Source: Streptomyces caeruleatus (GTDB lineage Bacteria > Actinomycetota > Actinomycetes > Streptomycetales > Streptomycetaceae). Taken from it: a stretch of DNA of 64,000 nt. The stretch lies in the NCBI RefSeq assembly GCF_001514235.1, contig NZ_KQ948932.1:143187-207186 (forward strand). Reading direction: 5' to 3'. Every line of letters begins with the position of its first letter. Positions within the stretch are counted from its first letter, which is position 1. The notes beneath the pieces are model-generated. The model saw only the letters and a program-made list of their open reading frames with translations. It was not told the DNA's origin and did no database searches. Positions 17,110 to 25,518 of this stretch are shown here, piece by piece. Both the position numbers and the translations under genes were made by a program.

Positions 17110-18330
17110 ATGGGGACCGAGGGAGCCAACTTCCGTGTGATCGCGGGGCGTTACCGCCTTGAGGCGCAGCTCGGTCGCGGCGGTATGGGCGTCGTGTGGC
17201 GGGCGACCGACCAGTTGCTCGGACGGCAGGTGGCCGTCAAGGAACTCCCCCTCGACGAGACCCTCTCCGCGGCCGAGGCCCGGCGCCAGCGCGAGCGCAC
17301 CCTGCGCGAGGCCCAGGCGGTGGCACAGCTGAGCCACCCGCACGTCATCGTCGTCCACGACATCCTGAAGGACGACGAACGCCCGTACATCGTCATGGAG
17401 CTGGTCGACGGGGACTCCCTGGCCGACCGGATCGCCGCGCACGGGCCGGTTGACGCGCAGGAGGCCGCCCGGATCGGCATCGACCTGCTGAGCGCGCTGA
17501 GCACGGCCCACGCCGCCGGGGTCCTGCACCGGGACATCACACCGGCCAACGTGCTCATCGAGAACGGCACCGACCGTGTCGTCCTCACCGACTTCGGCAT
17601 CGCTCAGGTCCCGGGCACCTCCACGCTCACCGAGTCCGGGTCCTTCGTCGGCTCGCCCGAGTACACCGCGCCCGAGCGGATGTCCGGCTCCAGGACCGGT
17701 CCCGCAGCCGACCTGTGGTCCGTGGGCGCGTTGCTGTGCGCGGCCCTGAGCGGTGAATCGCCGTTCCGGCGCGACTCGTTGAGCGGCATCGTGCTCGCCG
17801 TGGTGTCCGACGAGATACGCCCGCCCGCGCAGGCGGCGCCGATCCTCGCCGTCGTGGCGGGGCTGCTGGAACGGGACCCCGGGCGGCGGCTGGACGCGGC
17901 GGGGGCGGAGCGGATGCTGCGGGAGTTCCTGGAGACGGGGAGCGCGCCCGTGCTGAAACGGTTCGGCAGGACCGTCGCCGCCGTGCCGGGTGGCGTCGCG
18001 GCGGAGCGCCGGCACTCGACCCGCAGCATGCTCGCCACCGTGGTGCTGGTCGCCGCGATGGCGGTGGCGGGGGTGTCGGCGGCGGCGCTGCTGGTGAACG
18101 GGGGCGGGGACGGGGACGGGGGTGTGGTGCCGACCACCTCGGCGCCGGCGACGTCGGGCGGGGCGACCGCTACGACGCCGTCGCCGAGCAGGTCGCCTTC
18201 GCCGAATACATCGCATGCGCCGAATACTTCGCATGCGCCGAGTACACCGCCTTCGCCGAGTACGTCCCCATCGCCCAGCACGTCCTCCTCGCCCGGCACC
18301 TCCACTCCCTTGCCCGCCAACTCCGAATAA
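17110..18330 (+). CDS. Ser/Thr protein kinase with HRDIT catalytic loop and no sensor domain
   Basis: About 406 residues. The kinase domain (about 10-275) has LGRGGMGVVW, VAVKEL, DFGIAQ and APERMSG, but the catalytic loop reads HRDITPAN. The lysine that normally follows HRD at this position, which contacts the ATP gamma-phosphate, is threonine. One membrane helix (MLATVVLVAAMAVAGVSAAALL, about 305-326) is followed only by a Ser/Pro/Thr repeat tail (SPNTSHAPNTSHAPST type) encoded by imperfect short DNA repeats. It lacks the folded extracytoplasmic domain of the other five proteins. ATGs at 17098, 17101 and 17110 are all possible. Activity may be reduced or dependent on its neighbours. Confidence 0.87.
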   Translation: MGTEGANFRVIAGRYRLEAQLGRGGMGVVWRATDQLLGRQVAVKELPLDETLSAAEARRQRERTLREAQAVAQLSHPHVIVVHDILKDDERPYIVMELVDGDSLADRIAAHGPVDAQEAARIGIDLLSALSTAHAAGVLHRDITPANVLIENGTDRVVLTDFGIAQVPGTSTLTESGSFVGSPEYTAPERMSGSRTGPAADLWSVGALLCAALSGESPFRRDSLSGIVLAVVSDEIRPPAQAAPILAVVAGLLERDPGRRLDAAGAERMLREFLETGSAPVLKRFGRTVAAVPGGVAAERRHSTRSMLATVVLVAAMAVAGVSAAALLVNGGGDGDGGVVPTTSAPATSGGATATTPSPSRSPSPNTSHAPNTSHAPSTPPSPSTSPSPSTSSSPGTSTPLPANSE

Positions 18331-18422
18331 AGGGTGGATAAGGAGCGATCCGCGTCACGGCTCTGTGACCGGAAAGCATTCATGCTGGATGTCGAACCGC
18401 TTGCCGAGATATGGATGGACGC

Positions 18423-20063
18423 ATGAGCAGCAACGGGGGAGCCCCTTACCGGTCCGACGAGCCGACGAGTTTCGAACTGCAACCGCCGCAGCCGAACCTG
18501 CCCCCGGTCGTCCCCCACCCGGACAACCCGTACGCGACACCCGCCCCGCCCGCCGCACCCTCCGCGCCCACCCCGGACCCCGGCACCGGACGGCTGATCG
18601 CGGGCCGTTACCGGCTGCTGGCCAAGCTCGGCCACGGCGGCATGGGCACCGTCTGGCGGGCCAAGGACGAGACGGTGGACCGCGAGGTCGCCGTCAAGGA
18701 GCCCCGCGTACCGGACCACCTTCCCGAACGTGAACGTGCCAACGCGTACGAGCGCATGCGTCGCGAGGCGCGCGCCGCGGCCCGGCTCGACCATCCCGCG
18801 GTCGTGAACGTGCATGACGTCGCCGTCGTGGACGGCCGGCCGTGGATCGTGATGGAGCTGGTGCAGGGCCGTTCGCTGGGCGACGCGCTCCAGGAGGGCA
18901 CCCTCGGCGCCCGGGACGCGGCGAGAATCGGCCTCGAAGTGCTCGGCGCGCTGGAGGCCGCGCACGCGGCGGGCATCCTGCACCGCGACGTGAAGCCGGA
19001 CAACGTCATGCTCGGCCGCCACGACCGCGTCGTCCTCACCGACTTCGGCATCGCCCAGATCGAGGGCGAGACCAACCTGACCGACACCGGCGGCTTCGTC
19101 GGCTCGCCCGAGTACATCGCGCCGGAGCGGGTGCTGGGCCAGCGCCCGGGACCCGCGAGCGACCTGTGGTCCCTGGGCGTCGTGCTCTACGCGGCGACGG
19201 AGGGCGTCTCGCCGTTCCGCCGCAGCAACACCCCCGCCACCCTGCAGTCGGTCCTCAACGCCACGCCCGCACTGCCCGCCGCGGCCCAGGGTCCGCTCGC
19301 CGAGGCCATCAACGGCCTGCTCCAGAAGGACCCGGCGCGCCGCCCCGACGCCGCGCGGACGCGTGCGCTGCTGGAACAGGCCGCCAATCCGCCGGTGCAG
19401 GCCGCCACGCAGGTCGTACGGATACCCGAGAGCGTCAAGAGGGGCATCGTGCTGGGGCCCAAGGCGCTGCTCGGCATCGGTGCGGCGGTCGTCGCCGGGG
19501 CGGTGGGCGCGTATCTGGTGGTCGCCGATCCGTTCGCGGGGCCGTTGCCGGACCACTGGAAGGTCCGTGAGGAGAAGGTCCTGGGCGCTTCCCTCGCGGT
19601 GCCCGACGGGTACAAGCGGGGCGTGCCGGACGAGACGGACGACGGCCACTGGGTGACGTACACCGATGAGAGCGGTGCCATCTGGATCGGCCTGAGGCTC
19701 GACAAGAAGGCCGAGGACACGGGCAACAGTATCGCCGACTCCGCGGCCGCCGAGATGTACGACGACAACAGCGACTTCAAGGAAGGCACCGCCTACGACC
19801 TCAACATGGCCGAGGGCGCTCGGACCAAGCCCGAGGGCGAGACCACGTACCAGGGCAAGTCGGCTGCCGAGAACACCGTCGCCTACACCACCACCGACAG
19901 CCAGAACCCCCGTCCGCGCGAGATGAGGATCTTCTACTACAAGACCTCGGCCGGGAACATGTACAAGCTCACCGTCAACTACCCCGGCAAGGGCGACTTC
20001 ACGGACCGCGGACGCGAGGTGGCGCAGACGGCCGTCGACAACCTGAAGATCGACGATCTCTGA
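18423..20063 (+). CDS. Transmembrane Ser/Thr protein kinase
   Basis: 546 residues. A Pro-rich N-terminal extension of about 55 residues precedes the kinase domain (LGHGGMGTVW, VAVKEP, HRDVKPDN, DFGIAQ, APERVLG), so catalysis should be intact. A membrane helix (LLGIGAAVVAGAVGAYLVVA, about 345-365) and an extracytoplasmic domain (beginning EEKVLGASLAVPDGYKR) follow. Its external domain is alignable in outline with those of the other kinases here: a short beta segment ending in a P.GW or P.GY motif and a conserved distal Val/Leu-rich end. ATG 18423 was taken; ATG 18411 lies four codons upstream. Confidence 0.9.
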   Translation: MSSNGGAPYRSDEPTSFELQPPQPNLPPVVPHPDNPYATPAPPAAPSAPTPDPGTGRLIAGRYRLLAKLGHGGMGTVWRAKDETVDREVAVKEPRVPDHLPERERANAYERMRREARAAARLDHPAVVNVHDVAVVDGRPWIVMELVQGRSLGDALQEGTLGARDAARIGLEVLGALEAAHAAGILHRDVKPDNVMLGRHDRVVLTDFGIAQIEGETNLTDTGGFVGSPEYIAPERVLGQRPGPASDLWSLGVVLYAATEGVSPFRRSNTPATLQSVLNATPALPAAAQGPLAEAINGLLQKDPARRPDAARTRALLEQAANPPVQAATQVVRIPESVKRGIVLGPKALLGIGAAVVAGAVGAYLVVADPFAGPLPDHWKVREEKVLGASLAVPDGYKRGVPDETDDGHWVTYTDESGAIWIGLRLDKKAEDTGNSIADSAAAEMYDDNSDFKEGTAYDLNMAEGARTKPEGETTYQGKSAAENTVAYTTTDSQNPRPREMRIFYYKTSAGNMYKLTVNYPGKGDFTDRGREVAQTAVDNLKIDDL

Positions 20064-20094
20064 ACTGGCCAAGGGCCGGTCCCGCAAGGTAGTC

Positions 20095-21810
20095 ATGGGA
20101 CACATGAGCGAAGACGGTGCCCGCACCGGGCCCAACGGGCGTGTGATCGGCGGGCGTTACCGCCTGATCGAGCGCATCGGCTCCGGCGGCATGGGCACCG
20201 TCTGGCGGGCGGCCGACGAGCTGGTGGGCCGCGAAGTCGCCGTCAAGCAGCCGAGGTTGCCCGGTGACCCGGAGGACGCGGCGCATCAGCGCGCCGCTAA
20301 CCGGCTCTACCGTGAGGCCCGCGCCGCCGCCCGCGTCGAGCATCCGGCCGCCGTCGCCATCCACGACGTCGTCGTCGAGGACACCCTGCCCTGGATCGTC
20401 ATGGAGCTGGTCCGCGGCGAGTCCCTGCACGAACTCCTGCGGCGCGGCCCGCTGGAGGCGACCGAGGCCGCCCGTATCGGCCTCGCCGTCCTCGGCGCCC
20501 TGCGCGCCGCGCACGCCGTCGGCATCGTCCACCGCGACGTCAAGCCCGCCAACGTACTGCTCGGCCCTCCGCCGCTATCGAATGCGCTCAAGCGGGGGAA
20601 CCCCCACCGCCGCGTCGTCCTCACCGACTTCGGCATCGCCCACATCCAGGGCGAGGAATCCCTCACCGCCAGCGGCGAGTTCGTCGGCTCCCTGGAGTTC
20701 ATCGCCCCGGAACGGATGTCCGGCCGCGGCGCCGGCCCCGCCTCCGACCTGTGGTCGCTGGGCGTTCTGCTGTACGCCGCCGTCGAGGGCTGGTCCCCGT
20801 TCCGCCGTACGACCCTGGAGTCCACGCTCGCCGCGATCCTCGCCGCCGACCCGCCCGAGCCGAAGCAGGCGGGGCCGCTGGGGCCGCTGCTCCTGCGACT
20901 GCTGGTGAAGGACCCCGACCGGCGGCCCGGCGCGGACGAGGTCGGTGCGGTGCTGGAGGCGGTGGTGGAGGGGTGGCCGGTGCCGGTGCCCTCCGGGGGG
21001 CCGGCAGGGGAGGAGTCACAGGACGCTTCAGGGCTGCGGGAGTTCGCGGAGGACTCGGGCACGGTACGGCTGAGGAGCGAGGCGGCGGCCCGAGAGGCGG
21101 ACGAGCCGGCGCCCGAGCCGACGTCCGAAGCCACCGAGGGAACCTCCGGCGCGGAGGTCACCGGGCCTCCCACGGCCTCCGGGTCCCAGCGCCGCTCCTG
21201 GCTGCTGCGCCCTGTCCCGGTCGCCGTCCTGGGCGTCCTCCTGGTCGCCGGCACCTGGTTCACCACCTCCTCCTTCCTCGTCGACAACGACGACGGCAAG
21301 GTGATGAACCCCGTCTACACCGCCCCCCTCGCCCCGGCGTCCACTCCCAGCCCCACCGACCTCACCTGGACCGGTCACCGCGAGGAGAAGCTGGGCGCCG
21401 TCCTCTCCGTGCCGAGCCGGTACGAGCTGCTGCACCGCCAGGGCAGCCCGACCGACCAGCCTCGGCTCGTGATCTACGAGGGCGACCGCATCAGCGTCCG
21501 GCTCACCCGGTGGGACAAGGTCTCCGGGCCGGTCAGGAGCCAAGCGGGCCTGCACTCCAGCTACTGGAAACTGACGGACGACAGGGCCGCCACCCAGTAC
21601 AACGACACCGGCTTCCAGGGCTACGACGCCGTCCTCGCCGACACCGCCTATGAGGACGGCGACGTCCCGACCCGTGTGATGGAGCTGTTCGTCAAGACCG
21701 ACGACGGCCGCCTGTACGCACTGCGCGTCACGATGCCGAAGGGAACCGCGCGGGAGAAGGAAGGCACCGCCGTCTTCAAGGGCGCCCGTGACCGACTCGA
21801 GATCGAGTGA
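20095..21810 (+). CDS. Transmembrane Ser/Thr protein kinase with small repeat-derived insert
   Basis: 571 residues with full kinase motifs: IGSGGMGTVW, VAVKQP, HRDVKPAN, DFGIAH and APERMSG. Between the catalytic loop and DFG it carries about 13 extra residues (PPPLSNALKRGNP, encoded at 20567-20613) that the four other kinases with an intact HRD-DFG region lack. The DNA of this insert ends in the palindrome GGGGGAACCCCC, which looks like a dispersed Streptomyces intergenic repeat. A membrane helix (VPVAVLGVLLVAGTWFTTSSFLV, about 372-394) and an external domain starting GAVLSVPSRYELL follow. ATG 20095 was chosen (AAGG upstream); ATG 20104 is possible. Last gene of the kinase run. Confidence 0.88.
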   Translation: MGHMSEDGARTGPNGRVIGGRYRLIERIGSGGMGTVWRAADELVGREVAVKQPRLPGDPEDAAHQRAANRLYREARAAARVEHPAAVAIHDVVVEDTLPWIVMELVRGESLHELLRRGPLEATEAARIGLAVLGALRAAHAVGIVHRDVKPANVLLGPPPLSNALKRGNPHRRVVLTDFGIAHIQGEESLTASGEFVGSLEFIAPERMSGRGAGPASDLWSLGVLLYAAVEGWSPFRRTTLESTLAAILAADPPEPKQAGPLGPLLLRLLVKDPDRRPGADEVGAVLEAVVEGWPVPVPSGGPAGEESQDASGLREFAEDSGTVRLRSEAAAREADEPAPEPTSEATEGTSGAEVTGPPTASGSQRRSWLLRPVPVAVLGVLLVAGTWFTTSSFLVDNDDGKVMNPVYTAPLAPASTPSPTDLTWTGHREEKLGAVLSVPSRYELLHRQGSPTDQPRLVIYEGDRISVRLTRWDKVSGPVRSQAGLHSSYWKLTDDRAATQYNDTGFQGYDAVLADTAYEDGDVPTRVMELFVKTDDGRLYALRVTMPKGTAREKEGTAVFKGARDRLEIE

Positions 21811-21852
21811 CCCGGCACCGGCCCCGGCAACGCCCTGATCAGCGCGTTTGTT

Positions 21853-21868
21853 GCCAGTGGACACTGGC
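21853..21868. promoter_or_regulatory. Perfect operator-like dyad upstream of gabD2
   Basis: GCCAGTG-GA-CACTGGC, two perfect 7-bp arms, lies 75 bp before the aldehyde dehydrogenase start. The size and symmetry suit a dimeric repressor site; the regulator is unknown. Confidence 0.4.
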
Positions 21869-21943
21869 GGCATGTGAGCAGTCGGTGAATCCCCGTTACC
21901 GACGGGTACACAAAGCCCGGCCCTCCGGCATACCCTGCGCCTC

Positions 21944-23557
21944 ATGACGGACGCGCAGGCCCCGGCCAAGACCGGCACGAACCCCCTCGCCCCCGCCCCG
22001 GAGGGCGCCCGTACCGCAGCCGACGTGGTCACCCCCGAGCTGGTGGCCCAGCTCACCAAGGGCGTGGTCGGCTCCGGTCGCACCGCCAACCACACGCCGT
22101 TCACCGGCGAGAAGCTGGCCGACCTGCCCGAATCGACGCCCGAGGACGTACGGCAGGCCTTCGAGGCGGCCCGCCTGGCCCAGGCCGTCTGGGCGCAGGT
22201 TCCGGTACGGCAGCGTGCCGCCGTCCTGCTCCGCTTCCACGACCTGCTGCTCGAACGCCAGGCCGAGGTCCTCGACCTCATCCAGCTGGAGACCGGCAAG
22301 GCCCGGCTGCACGCCCACGAGGAGGTGCAGGCCGTAGCCGTCGCGGCCCGCCACTACGGCCGCAAGGCCCCCGCCTACCTCAAGCCCAAGCGGCACGCGG
22401 GCGCCATGCCCACGCTCACCCGCGTCACCGAACTGCGCCACCCGCGCGGCGTCGTAGGCCAGATCGCCCCCTGGAACTACCCCCTGGAGCTCTCCGTCGG
22501 CGACGCGCTCCCCGCGTTCGTCACGGGCAACGCGGTCGTCATGAAGCCGGACACGGAGACCTGCCTCACCGCTCTGTGGGCCCGTGACCTGCTCATAGAG
22601 GCTGGTCTGCCCGCCGACGTCTTCCAGGTCGTGCTCGGCGAGGGCCCGGTCGTCGGCCCCGAGGTCGTCAAGCACGCCGACTACGTCTCCTTCACCGGCT
22701 CCACCCGCACCGGCCGCCAGGTCGCCCAGGGTGCCGCCGCCCGCCTGGTCGGCGTCTCCCTCGAACTCGGCGGCAAGAACGCCATGCTCGTCCTTCAGGA
22801 CGCCGACGTCGAGAAGGCCGCCGCGGGCGCCGTCCGCGCCTGCTTCTCCTCCGCCGGCCAGCTGTGCATCTCCATCGAGCGGCTCTACGTCCACGAGTCG
22901 ATCGCGGACGCCTTCGTCGAGCGCTTCGCCGCCCGCACCAAGGCGATGCGGCTCGGCAAGTCCCTCGCGTACGGCGCCGACATGGGCTCCCTGGTGGGCG
23001 AGCGCCAGTTGGAGACGGTCACCCGGCATGTGGAGGAGGCCGTGGCGAAGGGCGCGAAGCTCGTCGCCGGCGGCGTGGCCCGTCCCGACATCGGCCCGTA
23101 CTTCTTCGAGCCGACCATCCTCGACGGCGTCGAGCCCGAGATGAGCGTCTGCGCCGAGGAGACCTTCGGCCCGGTCGTCTCCATCTACCGTTTCAAGACC
23201 GAGGACGAGGCCGTCGACCACGCCAACTCCACGCCGTACGGCCTCAACTCCTCGGTCTGGACGAAGAACGGCAGCCGCGGCCGCGCGGTCGCCGCCCGGC
23301 TGCGCACCGGCACGGTCAACGTCAACGAGGGCTACGCCCCCGCCTACGGCAGCGTCCAGTCCCCGATGGGCGGCATGAAGGACTCCGGCCTCGGCCGCCG
23401 GCACGGCTCCGAGGGCATCCTCAAGTACACGGAGGCCCAGACGGTCGCCCAGCAGCGGCTGCTGCCGATGGCGCCGTCGCTGGGGATGGACGACGAGAAG
23501 TACGCGCAGTTCATGAGCCGCAGCCTCCGGCTGATGAAGGCGTTCCGTTTCCGCTAG
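21944..23557 (+). CDS. gabD2: Succinate-semialdehyde dehydrogenase, GabD2 type
   Basis: A 537-residue aldehyde dehydrogenase. Motifs in order: QIAPWNYPLELSVGDALPAF, VVMKPDTETCLTALWA (cofactor binding), VSFTGSTRTGR, SLELGGKNAMLVL with the general-base glutamate, the catalytic cysteine in SSAGQLCISIERLY, and EETFGPVVSIY. The GQLCISIER signature and overall sequence match actinobacterial GabD2, which oxidises succinic semialdehyde to succinate with NADP+. It would feed GABA or 2-oxoglutarate-derived semialdehyde into the TCA cycle. The GMC oxidoreductase gene follows after 48 bp on the same strand, so the two may be cotranscribed. Confidence 0.87.
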   Translation: MTDAQAPAKTGTNPLAPAPEGARTAADVVTPELVAQLTKGVVGSGRTANHTPFTGEKLADLPESTPEDVRQAFEAARLAQAVWAQVPVRQRAAVLLRFHDLLLERQAEVLDLIQLETGKARLHAHEEVQAVAVAARHYGRKAPAYLKPKRHAGAMPTLTRVTELRHPRGVVGQIAPWNYPLELSVGDALPAFVTGNAVVMKPDTETCLTALWARDLLIEAGLPADVFQVVLGEGPVVGPEVVKHADYVSFTGSTRTGRQVAQGAAARLVGVSLELGGKNAMLVLQDADVEKAAAGAVRACFSSAGQLCISIERLYVHESIADAFVERFAARTKAMRLGKSLAYGADMGSLVGERQLETVTRHVEEAVAKGAKLVAGGVARPDIGPYFFEPTILDGVEPEMSVCAEETFGPVVSIYRFKTEDEAVDHANSTPYGLNSSVWTKNGSRGRAVAARLRTGTVNVNEGYAPAYGSVQSPMGGMKDSGLGRRHGSEGILKYTEAQTVAQQRLLPMAPSLGMDDEKYAQFMSRSLRLMKAFRFR

Positions 23558-23605
23558 AGCCCGGCTTTCCAGCCGCCGCACCACCGCTTTCAACGAGGAG
23601 AGCAC

Positions 23606-25423
23606 GTGTCACAGGAGAACTCTGCCCAGAAACAGGGCGACGGCTCGGATCACGACGGATACGACTACGACGTCATCGTCGTCGGGTCGGGCTTCGGCGG
23701 CTCCGTGACGGCGCTCCGCCTGACCGAGAAGGGCTACCGGGTCGGGGTACTGGAAGCCGGCCGCCGCTGGACCCGCGAGAGCCTCCCCAAGAACTCCTGG
23801 GACCTCAAGAACTACCTCTGGGCCCCCAAGCTCGGCATGTACGGCATCCAGCGCATCCACCTGCTCGGCAACGTCATGGTGCTGGCGGGAGCCGGCGTCG
23901 GCGGCGGCTCCCTCAACTACGCCAACACCCTCTACGTACCGCCGAAGGCCTTCTTCGACGACCCCCAGTGGCGGGACATCACCGACTGGCAGGAGGAGCT
24001 GAAGCCGTACTACGACCAGGCCCAGCGCATGCTCGGCGTACGGCTCAACCCGACGATGACCCCGTCCGACGTCCACCTCAAGGCGGCCGCCGAGAAGATG
24101 GGCGTCGGCGACAGCTTCCACATGGCGCCGGTCGGCGTCTTCTTCGGCGACGGCAAGGACGCCGAGGGCAAGGCACAGGTCAAGCCCGGCCAGGAGGTCG
24201 CCGACCCGTACTTCGGCGGGGCGGGCCCGGCGCGCAGGGCGTGCACGGAGTGCGGCGAGTGCATGACCGGCTGCCGCCACGGAGCGAAGAACACCCTCAA
24301 CGAGAACTACCTCTACCTCGCCGAGAAGGCCGGCGCGGTCGTCCACCCCCTGACGACGGTCGTCTCCGTCACGGACGACTCGCAGGGCGGCTACGCGGTG
24401 TCGACCCTGCCGACCGACCGCGGGAAGAAGGGCGAGGGCAGGCTGTTCAAGGCCCGCCGAGTGGTGATCGCGGCCGGGACGTACGGCACCCAGACCCTCC
24501 TGCACCGCATGAAGGCGGGCGGCCAGCTGCCGTACATCTCCCCGAAGCTGGGCGAGCTGACCCGGACCAACTCCGAGGCCCTGGTCGGCGCGCAGACCGA
24601 CAACCGGCGCTATCGCAAGGCGACGGGCGAGACGAAGGTCGACTTCACGCGCGGGGTCGCCATCACGTCGTCCATCCACCCGGACGAGAACACCCACATC
24701 GAGCCGGTCCGCTACGGCCGGGGCTCCAACTCGATGGGCGGCCTGTCGATCCTCCAGGTCCCGTACGCGGAGGGCCGTTCACGGGTAGGCGGCTGGCTGG
24801 CGAACGCCGCCCGCCACCCCCTGCTGGTCCTGCGCTCCCTCTCCAATCGCCGCTGGTCGGAGCGGACCATCATCGGCCTGGTGATGCAGTCGCTGGACAA
24901 CTCGCTCACGACGTACCTGAAGCAGGACGGCGTCGGCAAGGGCCTGCTGACGGCCCGCCAGGGCCACGGCGCCCCCAACCCCAAGCAGATCAAGGCCGCT
25001 TCGCAGGCCGCGTCGGTCATCGCCGCCGACATCAACGGCTTCGCCGGCTCCAACGTCGGCGAACTCATGGGCACCCCCCTCACCGCCCACTTCCTCGGCG
25101 GCTGCCCCATCGGCGACTCACCCGAGACCGGCGTGATCGACCCGTACCACCGGCTGTACGGCCACCCCGGCATCTCGGTCGTCGACGGAGCGGCGGTCTC
25201 GGCCAACCTCGGCGTCAACCCGTCCCTGACGATCACCGCACAGGCCGAACGCGCGATGTCCTACTGGCCCAACCAGGGCGAGGCCGACCCACGCCCGGCC
25301 CAGGGCTCCGCCTACGAACGCCTCAAGCCGGTGGAGCCCCTGTCCCCGGCGGTCCCGACGGAGGCCTTCGGGGCCCTGCGGCTGCCGTTCCTGGGGATGC
25401 CGACGGTGCCGCCGAAGCAGTAG
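23606..25423 (+). CDS. GMC-family FAD oxidoreductase (cholesterol oxidase-like, ChoD family)
   Basis: 605 residues. FAD-binding DYDVIVVGSGFGGSVTALRL (about 23-42) is followed by GNVMVLAGAGVGGGSLNYAN. A cysteine-rich segment ACTECGECMTGCRHGAKNTL (about 212-231) is typical of the ChoD (Rv3409c) branch. The C-terminal substrate domain has MGTPLTAHFLGGCPIG, VVDGAAVSANLGVNPSLTI and the AEAD-like tail. It is named cholesterol oxidase by homology, but this branch lacks proven steroid oxidase activity in Streptomyces, so the substrate is open. GTG 23606 has GAGGAG 5 nt upstream. No signal peptide is seen. Confidence 0.85.
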   Translation: MSQENSAQKQGDGSDHDGYDYDVIVVGSGFGGSVTALRLTEKGYRVGVLEAGRRWTRESLPKNSWDLKNYLWAPKLGMYGIQRIHLLGNVMVLAGAGVGGGSLNYANTLYVPPKAFFDDPQWRDITDWQEELKPYYDQAQRMLGVRLNPTMTPSDVHLKAAAEKMGVGDSFHMAPVGVFFGDGKDAEGKAQVKPGQEVADPYFGGAGPARRACTECGECMTGCRHGAKNTLNENYLYLAEKAGAVVHPLTTVVSVTDDSQGGYAVSTLPTDRGKKGEGRLFKARRVVIAAGTYGTQTLLHRMKAGGQLPYISPKLGELTRTNSEALVGAQTDNRRYRKATGETKVDFTRGVAITSSIHPDENTHIEPVRYGRGSNSMGGLSILQVPYAEGRSRVGGWLANAARHPLLVLRSLSNRRWSERTIIGLVMQSLDNSLTTYLKQDGVGKGLLTARQGHGAPNPKQIKAASQAASVIAADINGFAGSNVGELMGTPLTAHFLGGCPIGDSPETGVIDPYHRLYGHPGISVVDGAAVSANLGVNPSLTITAQAERAMSYWPNQGEADPRPAQGSAYERLKPVEPLSPAVPTEAFGALRLPFLGMPTVPPKQ

Positions 25424-25453
25424 GCGACGCCGCTGGGCAAGTCACGGAAACAC

Positions 25454-25491
25454 AGAAGGACCTGCGCCCCCCTCCGAGCGCAGGTCCTTCT
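25454..25491. terminator. Bidirectional terminator between convergent genes
   Basis: AGAAGGACCTGCGC (25454-25467) pairs perfectly with 25478-25491 around a 10-nt C-rich loop. It lies between the GMC oxidoreductase and the convergent LAETG protein gene, with T-rich flanks (TCTGTCTTG) on the plus strand. Confidence 0.85.
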
Positions 25492-25518
25492 CTGTCTTGC
25501 GTCGAGCTCTGGTGAGGC

